A stretch of 64,000 nt of DNA, taken from contig OY783191.1 of assembly GCA_963678675.1 (NCBI GenBank), positions 26,060,955 through 26,124,954 of the forward strand, given 5' to 3'. The notes under the pieces are model-generated. The model was given only the letters and a program-made list of their open reading frames with translations. It was not told the DNA's origin and ran no database searches. The position numbers were made by a program, and so were the translations under genes. The stretch is from Xiphydria camelus. Taxonomy: Eukaryota > Arthropoda > Insecta > Hymenoptera > Xiphydriidae. Below, piece after piece: positions 25,140-35,200 of this stretch; within the stretch, counting starts at the first letter, position 1; each line of letters opens with the position of its first letter.

Positions 25140-28100
25140 ATGGCGACACCACCACGCGTTCCTCTGAGGATCGAGGTACCTCTACCGGAGGTATTTCGAT
25201 GCCCGGTCTGCTACGGCGGTTCGGGCTTAATTCGCTCCAAGGGGAGTTTTAAAGGGAATGCGGAGCTGTCTAAGCACCTGGCCCTTATGGCCAGGAATAA
25301 TGAGCCGGCTCATGCGGGGCTATATATTGAATATGCGTGCTCGCAGTGCGCCTTCGTCGGAAAGGGCAGGTATGCCCTTAAAGACGTTAAGGCGCATTTC
25401 GAGCGATCGCATCCCCGTTCGACAGCTCCCAACCAATCGACAGCCAGTACATCTGGCATAAATACCTCCGCCCCCGCGAGCTCTCGCCCCGCGACTACCT
25501 CGGGTAGCGCGGGTTTAAGGACCGTAAGAGCGGCGATACGTGCGACGGCGACGACGACGGGTGCAACGAGGACACCGCCATCAACGACCTCGGCCACGAC
25601 AACCACCACAGTGGCAGCCTCCATCAACATCACGAGGAGGACGGGAGGATCAGCGACACAGATGACGTTGACCTTTGGGCCGACGCGGCAGGTTCCGGCC
25701 ACACAACACCTCGTGCGGACTGCCGGGGCGACGGGAGTCACCGTCCCCCTTCGACCCTCGCCATCTACATCTTCGAGCGGGGGTCCATCAAGAGCGTCGA
25801 CCCAGAGGCCAAACATCAGAGGAGCCGATACCATGCGGAGCGCGCTCGGGGGAACGCGGACATCTAGTTCCCCCCGCCCCGGTCCATCAACATCCTCTGG
25901 CCGGGGACCAACTCCACCTCCTCGACGGAGTGGGAGCGGTGCAACGACCACCTCTGCGCCGACTTCCACCCGTCCCTCGCAGACGACCACCACGCGAGGA
26001 GTGACGACCAGGCGAGGACGTGCGACCAGCGCCCCGCCTGTGTCCCCAAGAGTCACGAGGAGTAAGTTAAGGAGAACGCGAGCGGCCACCGAGGATCGGT
26101 CTCCAGAGCGCCCGCGGCAGCGGTTCCGGAGGTCACCACCGGTCACCGCTGGGACGACTTTCGCGGACGTCGTCGCAACTCCCCCCACACCCGTCGTCGC
26201 CACCGTTGCCAGCGAGGGAGCAACAACAGCGCCGACCACGACAGCAACAGTGCCGACCCTGGAGCAGCAGCGGCAGGAGATCCGCCAGCGGCTACAGCTG
26301 CTACAGGGAAGGCAGCCCTTCGTCGTCCTCGAAAGGATTCCGGACCTTCCGACGACACCGCCTAGGGATGTAATGATTCCCACCTCCAGCCCGGTCACCA
26401 CGATCACCGCCACTACCATCACCACCTCGGTATGTGGCGGGCCGATTTGCTCAACGGCCGTCCATCCAGGGAGGATAAGTCCCCCCAGAACACCACCAAG
26501 GAGGGAGGACGTGATCGTGGAGGAAGAGGAGGAGATACCGGAAGAGGCGCCCGCCGTAACACCAGATGCGGGTGCCGGGAGCGAGGAAGAGGTGAGAGAG
26601 ATCCCCGCCAGACGCCTCAGCGACGGAGCTGTCACCCTCTCCGTCGCGGGACGACCAAGGGTCTTAAGATCTGGTCGTCCCAGGCGATCCGTGATAATAT
26701 CGAGCGGATCGTCGTCGTCGTCGAGCGATGACGAGGTGTTCTGGCGGAACACCTCTTTTCCTCAAACACCTGCTCCCCCGGAGGTGGAAGTACTGCCTCA
26801 CACCCCTGAGTTGGAGGCAGTAAGAAGGAGATACTCGGCGACCCGTGAGTATCTCGCAGGGGTCGTCGAGTACCACGCGGGAAGTCGGGAGGTCCCGGAT
26901 GAAGAAGAGGAGGAGATCCGGAGGAGAGTCCGGGCGGAGGCGGCTGCGAGGCCACCGCCCTCACCACCACCAGCGGCCCGATCAACACCGGAGGGTCGCA
27001 TCGAGGACTCCCCCCGGACAGCTGCAGCAGCAACACCACCAGCAGCAGCAGCGGCAGCAGCAACAACACCAGCAGCTGCTGCGAGGACGACGAGGAGGAC
27101 AGCGACAACTGCGACGCAAACGACGCCGTCCATCATGGCGTCGACATCGGCCCCAGCTGGCCTGGAGCGCCGACCTGACGCGCCACCGCGCGACGCTAGA
27201 GGTATGACTGAGGTAGGAGGGCATCGCGGATTCAATTCTTCGCGTCGCGACCGGACCGCACCGTTTCAGCGTCCGGTAAGTCCCTCGCAACGTGGTCATG
27301 GTGGTGGTTTCGTCGATGGTCCCCGGGCGCCCGGGCGGGCTCACCCTTTAGTTCCCCCACCCCCTCGACAGGGTGCCTCGGCCTCCCGAAGGCGGCCAGA
27401 TCCGGCCCGCAGTGGTGTGGGAGGACTGGGCGTGCCGCGCGGCGCCGGGGGTGTCGGGCCTGGTAGGGTCAACGCCCAGCCAACGCTGCCAGATGGCTCT
27501 GCGCCTCAGCCTCCTTTTAGCGAGACTGAGTGCGTCGAGCTCATCGAAGCGGCTGAGGCTGTCTCGTCAATAGACGAGTTGGAAGCGCTGGCAAGGCGAC
27601 TTGCCACGCGTTTTCAGGCTGCGACTCCTGCTGGACCCGGCGCCTCCGGTGCGCGAAATGCTCCCCGGCGTGGGGGCGGTCGGCCGCGCCGGAGGCGGGC
27701 AGCCGAGGATACGAACCCGGAGCGAGTGGCTGATCATTCGGATCAGCCTGATCCCCCGCTTCCTCCCCCCATGGATCGCGTGAGTCGTGCGACTCACATC
27801 CAGCGTCTGTATAGACAAGACCCCCGGCGCGCATTTCGCGAGGTGATGCAGGGCCCTACCGTTCAGTGTGCTGTGCCACGCGATAGGGTTCTTCATCACT
27901 TCGAGGAAGCGTATCGCCGGCGTGAGGACCCGGAAGGTCTTGTCGGGGGCTGGCCGACTGAGCCCCCTTTGCAGGACGATAACGACGCGCTGGTGTCACC
28001 CTTCAGTCAGCTGGAGGTACTCCGTCGGCTCAAGAACGCGGCTAATACCGCGCCTGGACCCGACGGTCTTACCTATCGCGACTTGCGAAGGGTTGACCCC

Positions 28101-30410
28101 GGTGCGTGTGTCCTGACTGCGGTTTATAACGCCTGCCGCAGGCTGGAAGCGATCCCTGAGGGTTGGAAGACTTCCAACACCGTCTTGGTGTACAAGAAAG
28201 GGGATCAGGATGACCTGAGTAATTGGCGCCCGCTCGCGATGGGTTCGGTTCTCGCCAAGCTGTTCGCCGCCGTCGTGGCCGATCGTCTCACCGTATGGGC
28301 GACGCGCAACGGCCGCATCAGTCCTTCACAGAAGGGCTTCCTGAAGTACGAGGGATGCTACGAGCATTCCTTCGTGCTTCAGGAGGCCATTCAGGACGCA
28401 CGTCGGACTGGAAAGGAGGTAGTGGTGGCGTGGTTGGACCTCCGAAATGCTTTTGGTTCGGTCCCCCACGTCTCCATTGCAGCCGCGCTGGAAGGAGCCC
28501 AGGTGCCCGCATCTCTCCGCCGTTTGGTGGCGAGTATGTACCGAGGGGCCACTACTAGGGTGAGGACTGCGGATGGTTATACCTCGGAGGTGAACATCCA
28601 GTCGGGTGTAAAACAAGGTTGCCCGTTGAGCCCCATAGTGTTCAACCTCGCTCTCGAGCCCGTACTTCGTGCCCTTGCATCCTCGGATGCGGGGTACGAT
28701 TTACGCGGGACGAGATTGAACACTCTGGCGTACGCGGATGACCTTGCGCTGGTCGCCAGCGACCCCGCCGGGATGCGACTCCTCCTGTCCGCAGCGGAGA
28801 GGGCAGCACAGCGGATTGGCCTACACTTTAACCCGGCTAAATGTGCCACTCTGCATATGAACTGCAGAAGAGGGCGCCGGGTGCTGCCGACTGTGTTCCC
28901 TCTCCAAGGAGAGCCCGTTCGCGCGCTATCGGACCGCGACGAATACCCCCACTTGGGTACGCCCACCGGTGCCAACGTGAGCCAGACCCCAATAAAGGCG
29001 CTCGTTGACATCGTTGAGTGCCTCAAGGCGATCGATGCCTCGTTGCTCGCCCCTTGGCAGAAGTTCGACGCGGTAGCCAAGTTTGTGCTGCCGCGTATGG
29101 ACTTCGGTCTAAGGGGAATGAGGATGGAGAAAGGGCCACTCGGTGAAGTCGACCGCCAACTGAAAAGGCTGGCTAAAGGCTGGTTCCATCTCCCTCAGCG
29201 CGCGAGCGCGGAAGTGGTCTTCCTACCTCCATCAATGGGGGGTGGAGGGCTACTTCCGCTAGCTGATCTCGCGGATGCGCTCACCATCGCACACGCCTTC
29301 AGAATGCTGACGGCGGAGGATGAGGTGGTGAGAACAACCGCGAGTAGCGGGTTGAGGGCGGCGGTCAGGAAGCGGCTCGGCCGAGAGCCGTGCATGGATG
29401 ACGTGGCGGAATACCTTTCCGGTTCGCTGGAGGGGGATTTCGCCAGGCACGGGGGGGACGTTAAGTCCCTCTGGACCTCGGCACGTGACGCCGCCCGGAG
29501 GCAGTCAACGAAGCTCGGCGTGCGTTGGACGTGGTCTGGCGAACGTGAGGAGCTGGCGATCGTGTTGCGAGCGACTCGAGACCGATCGACCATCGTACCA
29601 CCAGCCGCACGCTCGCAAATAGTGCACCGGATGAGGGTTGCACTGGTCGAGTACTACCGCGGAACCTTGCTGGCGAAGCGGGACCAGGGTAAGGTCCACG
29701 AGGTGTCAGGACGGGCGAAGTGGTCTAACCATTTCCTCCGGACTGGCGGCTTTACGCGTTTTGCCGACTGGCGTTTCGTTCATCGAGCGCGTCTCAATGT
29801 CTTGCCTCTGAACGGAGCTAGGCCTTGGGAGGCGAACGATAAACGATGCCGGCGGTGCGGGAGCGCCCTCGAGACACTACCCCATGTGCTCGGACATTGC
29901 ACCCCTCACTCCAACGCGATTCAGCGCCGGCACGATGCGATTGTCGATCGGATCGTAAAAGCACAGCAACTGCCCGGCGTCGTGACCACGAACCGCCCTG
30001 TGGCAGGGGTGGTTGGGGAGTTGGCCCAACTTCGGCCGGATATAGTTATCCGGGACGACCGGTCACGTGTCATCACCATCTTGGACGTGACGGTGCCCTT
30101 CGAGAATCGTCTGCAGTCTTGGGATGAGGCCAGAGCGCGGAAATACGCCAAGTACGCGCCCCTGGCGGACCAGCTGCAGGCGCAAGGGTACCGAGTTGTG
30201 GTTGACGCCTTTATCGTGGGTGCCCTCGTGTCGTGGTACTGGGGCAATGAGAAAGTGCTGAGATGGCTACGAATATCTTCGTGGTATGCGTCGATGATGC
30301 GCCGACTCATTGTCTCGGACACGATCCGATGGTCCCGCGATATCTACGTGGAACACTTGACCGGCGCTAGGCAGTATGCACCGCTTGGTACTGTAACCGA
30401 TAATGATTGA
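25140..30410 (+). CDS. Retrotransposon polyprotein, copy 6 (1756 aa, mosaic)
   Basis: The intact ORF runs from ATG 25140 to TGA 30408-30410. Zinc-finger region and early linker are of the copy 2 type. The linker has its own features (TRSKLRRTRAATEDRS, VVLERIPDLPTTPP, a shorter Ser run before DDEVFW). From about the RT onward it is of the copy 1/4/7 type (MDDV, SGEREE, FVHRAR). YADD, CCHC and PD-D motifs are complete. Two odd points lie at the C-terminus: GALVSWYWG where every other copy has GALGSWYWG in the endonuclease domain, and a changed ending GTVTDND where others have EPENN plus one residue. The Gly-to-Val change could weaken the endonuclease, but this cannot be judged from sequence alone. 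Confidence 0.93.
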   Translation: MATPPRVPLRIEVPLPEVFRCPVCYGGSGLIRSKGSFKGNAELSKHLALMARNNEPAHAGLYIEYACSQCAFVGKGRYALKDVKAHFERSHPRSTAPNQSTASTSGINTSAPASSRPATTSGSAGLRTVRAAIRATATTTGATRTPPSTTSATTTTTVAASINITRRTGGSATQMTLTFGPTRQVPATQHLVRTAGATGVTVPLRPSPSTSSSGGPSRASTQRPNIRGADTMRSALGGTRTSSSPRPGPSTSSGRGPTPPPRRSGSGATTTSAPTSTRPSQTTTTRGVTTRRGRATSAPPVSPRVTRSKLRRTRAATEDRSPERPRQRFRRSPPVTAGTTFADVVATPPTPVVATVASEGATTAPTTTATVPTLEQQRQEIRQRLQLLQGRQPFVVLERIPDLPTTPPRDVMIPTSSPVTTITATTITTSVCGGPICSTAVHPGRISPPRTPPRREDVIVEEEEEIPEEAPAVTPDAGAGSEEEVREIPARRLSDGAVTLSVAGRPRVLRSGRPRRSVIISSGSSSSSSDDEVFWRNTSFPQTPAPPEVEVLPHTPELEAVRRRYSATREYLAGVVEYHAGSREVPDEEEEEIRRRVRAEAAARPPPSPPPAARSTPEGRIEDSPRTAAAATPPAAAAAAATTPAAAARTTRRTATTATQTTPSIMASTSAPAGLERRPDAPPRDARGMTEVGGHRGFNSSRRDRTAPFQRPVSPSQRGHGGGFVDGPRAPGRAHPLVPPPPRQGASASRRRPDPARSGVGGLGVPRGAGGVGPGRVNAQPTLPDGSAPQPPFSETECVELIEAAEAVSSIDELEALARRLATRFQAATPAGPGASGARNAPRRGGGRPRRRRAAEDTNPERVADHSDQPDPPLPPPMDRVSRATHIQRLYRQDPRRAFREVMQGPTVQCAVPRDRVLHHFEEAYRRREDPEGLVGGWPTEPPLQDDNDALVSPFSQLEVLRRLKNAANTAPGPDGLTYRDLRRVDPGACVLTAVYNACRRLEAIPEGWKTSNTVLVYKKGDQDDLSNWRPLAMGSVLAKLFAAVVADRLTVWATRNGRISPSQKGFLKYEGCYEHSFVLQEAIQDARRTGKEVVVAWLDLRNAFGSVPHVSIAAALEGAQVPASLRRLVASMYRGATTRVRTADGYTSEVNIQSGVKQGCPLSPIVFNLALEPVLRALASSDAGYDLRGTRLNTLAYADDLALVASDPAGMRLLLSAAERAAQRIGLHFNPAKCATLHMNCRRGRRVLPTVFPLQGEPVRALSDRDEYPHLGTPTGANVSQTPIKALVDIVECLKAIDASLLAPWQKFDAVAKFVLPRMDFGLRGMRMEKGPLGEVDRQLKRLAKGWFHLPQRASAEVVFLPPSMGGGGLLPLADLADALTIAHAFRMLTAEDEVVRTTASSGLRAAVRKRLGREPCMDDVAEYLSGSLEGDFARHGGDVKSLWTSARDAARRQSTKLGVRWTWSGEREELAIVLRATRDRSTIVPPAARSQIVHRMRVALVEYYRGTLLAKRDQGKVHEVSGRAKWSNHFLRTGGFTRFADWRFVHRARLNVLPLNGARPWEANDKRCRRCGSALETLPHVLGHCTPHSNAIQRRHDAIVDRIVKAQQLPGVVTTNRPVAGVVGELAQLRPDIVIRDDRSRVITILDVTVPFENRLQSWDEARARKYAKYAPLADQLQAQGYRVVVDAFIVGALVSWYWGNEKVLRWLRISSWYASMMRRLIVSDTIRWSRDIYVEHLTGARQYAPLGTVTDND

Positions 30411-31319
30411 AATTTGCCCTCCTGCCTTGGTCCTGGGAAGGTTTGGCATTGCACATGCATTCACATGGGTAACAGCGCTCCCTGTATCATAGTCATCCCA
30501 TTTTACTCGCCTATTGTAAATATGATCATCCATCTCATTCACCTCATTCGCCCTCATCTATCGTTGCACTGAGCGCCCATTTGATATTTGGAGTTTTAAA
30601 GCATCTACCTATTTACGTTTCTATTTATTTATTATTTATTTACTTACTAAGTTATATGGATGCCACCTTCCCATCCTCGTACAAACCGGTATTGAATTTC
30701 GTTATGACATATATGTACAATTATACCACGTTACTTGATTATTACCTTTATTTAATTGTGAGGATTATAGTACTGTTAGCATGGTCTGAACTAAATTAAT
30801 CTAAATAACTTACTTATGATACAGTACTTACCTAATTACATGTTGCCCACCGCACTGTGTTTTGTCTTGTGTTGTCCCCGTGCTGTCCTGTCTGTCTTCG
30901 TTGTGTGGTGGAGCTGGTACCCCTTGGCCGGCCGGCCTCGAGCCGTGGAAAGATGGATCGGGGGATGGCTGGTCATGGGGTGCCGCTGGATTTCTGTTGG
31001 TGCCGTCCTGTCCTTGTCCCGCAGATATGGCGTCACATCCCCTGTCTGCTGTAAAAGCGGCGGGGGATCATTAGCATAATATTGTAAGGGTCCGTCAACA
31101 CAAATAAATTGATATTCTTTTAAAACGACGGGCCCCCAATAGTGGGGGGTGGGTATTTAGCCGCCCCCCTTATACTTGTATTAATATTTATAATTTTTTT
31201 TACTTGTTTGGTTTTTTATGTGGCGCCTGCGCCATTTATATTACCCCCGGGGGAGCATTGTTCCTCCGGGGGAACACATTTTTATTGTCAATTTTAATAA
31301 TTTTCAATAAATGGCGTTT
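30411..31319 (+). other. 3' UTR of copy 6 (divergent type)
   Basis: From about 30385 the sequence leaves the family pattern. It has ccttggtcctgggaaggtt and an AT-rich stretch (30575-30840) found nowhere else in the window. From about 30838 it returns to the shared T/G-rich block, the hairpins GGGTCCGTC/GACGGGCCC (31088-31135), GGGGGG/CCCCCC, CCCCCGGGGGA/TCCTCCGGGGG, and the terminal clamp. Structure is conserved although the proximal sequence is replaced. Confidence 0.8.
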
Positions 31320-31410
31320 TATCTGTTCTTATCAGCTTAATATCTGATACGATTCCCATTGGGAATCCAGTATATTAAACTGATTTTTGGAGGTGGGTGA
31401 GGTGACGGGA
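31320..31410 (+). ncRNA. U2 snRNA nt 39-129 only, truncated, after copy 6
   Basis: It starts tatctg as usual and keeps stems IIa, IIb and the Sm site, but stops after ggtgacggga at the beginning of stem III. The next base is position 22 of the element 5' end (ctagtcattcc), so copy 7 is joined directly to truncated U2. The same junction recurs at 38496/38497. Confidence 0.92.
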
Positions 31411-32271
31411 CTAGTCATTCCTCAGTCGAACCTTTACATTCGCTGGGGAATTTTAATACTTGATTTTAACTTTCGCGCTTTTCGCGACTTCGATCTTCGC
31501 TCGGTCGGGAAGTGATTAGTAGTAAGTTTTATTTTATGTGTGGTCAGTGTTAATTTATTAAGTTCAGTGTCGCGCGGTGTGTAGTGTCGGTAACTGCGTG
31601 CAGTGTCGTAATTTATTTTGTGCTGTCCCTCTGTGTGCCGCGCAGAGAGTTCGCGAGTGCGGAGTGTTCGCGAATAACCCCCTTGGAGGCGCTACCGGAG
31701 GACGCAGTCGTCACCCCAACGTTAAGTGGTCGGAGGTAAAGTAGAGTGTTTCTTTCCCCTTCCTTATCGTCCAACTCCCTTTCCTCAATCGAGCTCCTTA
31801 CCGGTAACGGGAGGGAGTAATCGAGGGAGGAATCGGTTTTAACCCCTTTGAATTTCCCGGTTCCCTTTCATCAGCCCCCACTCGCCTGCCAGCGAGCCTT
31901 GCTCTAAGGCATCCGAGTGTCGGTTGCTGTAAGGCGACCTAACCCTACCCTACATTTCCCCTCTAACCTCCCCCGGTGTCAGGCGCTCTGCTGCGCGCGT
32001 CGCTCCTTGGAGCGATCCCCGCGGCTAAGTGCCCATCGGAGTCCCTAACCTCTTTGCACGGGTGGTGACAGCTGTCATCGTGCGAGCCACTCCGAGGAGT
32101 GACTCCCGCGCGTCAGTTGCCGCCATCTTCCTTATCCCCTCTAGTGCGAGGAGTTAGTCGGTTTGTGGCGGGAAACTGTCACGCCGCCTGGCGAATCCCC
32201 TAGAGTACCCTCTCCTAGTTAGTTTAACTTAACCGTCGGTTAAGTTTCCCGGTTACTCCGACCACTGCGAG
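31411..32271 (+). other. 5' UTR of copy 7
   Basis: The 861-base leader is almost identical to copy 4 after the 21-base loss. The hairpin is TTCCTCAGTCGAA-cctttaca-TTCGCTGGGGAA, where the A restores a Watson-Crick pair that is G-T in copy 4. The ggag|gtaaag and catcag splice-like words and the palindromes before the ATG are present. Confidence 0.7.
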
Positions 32272-35200
32272 ATGGCGACACCACCACGCGTCCCTCTGAG
32301 GATCGAGGTTCCTCTTCCGGAGGAATTTCGATGCCCTGTCTGCTACGGCGGCACGGGCCTAATTCGCTCCACGGGGCGTTTTAAGGGGAATGCGGAGCTG
32401 TCGAAGCACCTGGCCCTTATGGCAAGGCGAAATGAGCCGGCTCATGCGGGGCTCTTTATACAGTATGCGTGCTCGAGGTGTTCCTACATCGGACAGGGGA
32501 AGTATCCTCTGAAAGATGTGAAGGCGCACTTCGGGCGCGCACATCCCCGCGCGGCAGCCTCCCCCCCATCGACGGCCAGTACATCTGGCACTAATACCTC
32601 CGCCCCCGCGAACTCTCGACCCGCGACTACTATACGTAGCGCGGGCGTAAGAACAATAAGAGCGGCGATAAGTGCGACGGCGACGACGACGGGTGCGACG
32701 AGGACACCACCATCCACGACCTCGGCCACGACGACCACCACCGTGGCAGCCTCCATCGCAACAACTAGGAGGATGGGAGGACCAGCGACCCGGATGACGC
32801 TGACCTTTGGGCCGACGCGGCAGGTTCCAGCCACCCAACACCTTGTGCGGACTGCCGGGGCGACGGGAGTCACCGTCCCCCTACGACCCTCGCCATCTAC
32901 ATCTTCGAGCGGGGGTCCCACTAGAGCGTCGACCCAGAGGCCAAACATCCGAGGAGCCGATACCATGCGGAGCGCGCTCGGGGGAACACGGACATCTAGT
33001 TCCCCCCGCCCCGGTCCATCAACATCTTCTGGACGGGGATCAACTCCACCTCCTCGACGGAGTGGAAGCGGTGCAACGACCACCTCTGCGCCGACTTCCA
33101 CCCGTCCCTCGCAGACGACCACCACGCGAGGAGTGACGACCAGGCGAGGACGTGCGACCAGCGCCCCGCCTGTGTCCCCAAGAGTCACGAGGAGTAGGGC
33201 CAGGAGTCAGAGAGCCGCCACAGAGGATCGGTCTCCCGAACGGACGCAGCAGAGGTTCCGGCGATCACCTCCGGTCACCGCCGGGACAACTTTTGCGGCC
33301 ATTGTTGCGACCACCCCTACGCCCGTCGTTGCCCCCGTCGCCAGCGAGGGAGCACCGACACCAGCCACAACGACAGCACCAACCCTCCAGCAGCAGCGCG
33401 AAGAAATTCGCCAACGTATACTGCTGCTGCAGGGCGGACAGCCCTTCGTCGCCCTCGGAGGTCTTTTGGACCCCCCGACGACCCCGCCCAGCGAGACTAC
33501 CATTCCCACCTCCAGTCCGGTAGCCACGATCACCGCCACTACCATTACCACCTCGGTATGTGGCGGGCCGATCTGCTCTACGGCCGTCCATCCCGGGAGG
33601 ATAAGTCCCCCCCGAACGCCACCAAGGATGGAGGACGTGATCGTGGAGGAAGAGGAGGAGATACCGGACGAGGCGCCTGCAGTAACATCCGATGCAGGTG
33701 CCGGGAGCGAGGAAGAGGAGGTGAGAGAGATCCCCGCCAGACGCCTCAGCGACGGAGCTGTCACCCTCTCCGTCGCGGGACGACCAAGGGTCTTAAGATC
33801 TGGTCGTCCCAGGCGATCCGTAATAATATCTAGCGGATCGTCGTCGTCGTCGTCGAGCGACGACGAGGTGTTCTGGCGGAACACCTCTTTTCCTCAAACA
33901 CCTGCTCCCCCGGAGGTGGAAGTACTGCCTCATACGCCCGAACTGGAGGCAGTAAGGAGGAGATACTCGGCGACCCGTGAGTATCTCGCAGGGGTCGTCG
34001 AGTACCACGCGGGAAGTCGGGAGGTCCCGGACGACGAAGAAGAGGAGATCCGGAGGAGAGTCCGGGCGGAGGCAGCTGCGAGGCCACCGCCCCCACCACC
34101 ACCAGCGGCCCGATCAACACCCGAGGGCCGCACCGAGGACTCACCCCGGACAGCTGCAGCAGCAACACCACCAGCAGCAGCAGCGGCAGCAGCAACAACA
34201 CCAGCAGCTGCCATGAGGACGGCGAGGACGGCAACGACCGCTACGCAGACGACGCCGACCATCGCGGCGTCGACATCGGCCCCAGCTGGCCTGGAGCGCC
34301 GACCTGACGCGCCACCGCGCGACACTCGAGGAAGGACTGAGGTAGGAGGGCATCGCGGATTCAATTCTTCGCGCCGCGACCGGACCGCACAGTTTCAGCG
34401 TCCGGTAAGTCCCTCGCTACGCGATCACGGTGGTGGTTTCGTCGATGGTCCCCGGGCGCCCGGACGGGCTCCCCCGTTAGTTCCCCCACCCCCTCGACAG
34501 GGTGCCTCGGCCTCCCGAAGGCGGCCAGATCCGGCCCGCATTGGTGCGGGAGGACTGGGCGGGCCGCGCGGCGCCGGAGGTGTCGGGCCTGGTAGGGTCA
34601 ACGCCCAGCCAACGCTGCCAGATGGCTCTGAGCCTCAGCCTCCTTTTAGCGAGACTGAGTGCGTCGAGCTCATCGAAGCGGCTGAGGCTGTCTCGTCGAT
34701 AGACGAGTTGGAAGCGCTGGCAAGGCGACTTGCCACGCGTTTTCAGGCTGCGACTCCTGCTGGGCCCGGCGCCTCTGGTGCGCGAAATGCTCCCCGGCGT
34801 GGGGGCGGTCGGCCGCGCCGGAGGCGGGCAGCCGAGGACACGAACCCGGAGCGAGTAGCTGATCGTTCGGATCAGCCTGATCCCCTGCTTCCTCCCCCCA
34901 TGGATCGCGTGAGTCGTGCGACTCACATCCAGCGCTTGTACAGACAAGACCCCCGGCGTGCATTTCGCGAGGTGATGCAGGGCCCTACCGTTCAGTGTGC
35001 TGTGCCACGCGATAGGGTTCTTCATCACTTCGAGGAAGTGTATCGCCGGCGTGAGGACCCGGAAGGTCTTGTCGGGGGCTGGCCGACTGAGCCCCCTTTG
35101 CAGGACGATAACGACGCGCTGGTGTCACCCTTCAGTCAGCTGGAGGTACTCCGTCGGCTCAAGAACGCGGCTAATACCGCGCCTGGACCCGACGGTCTTA

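Larger units (their letters stand above)
24239..31319 (+). mobile_element. Copy 6: full-length mosaic retrotransposon
   Basis: The 5' UTR and N-terminal half match the copy 2 type. The RT and RLE part matches copies 1, 4 and 7. The last codons and the 3' UTR match no other copy. The element is intact end to end and is best read as a product of recombination or gene conversion among family members. Confidence 0.9.
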
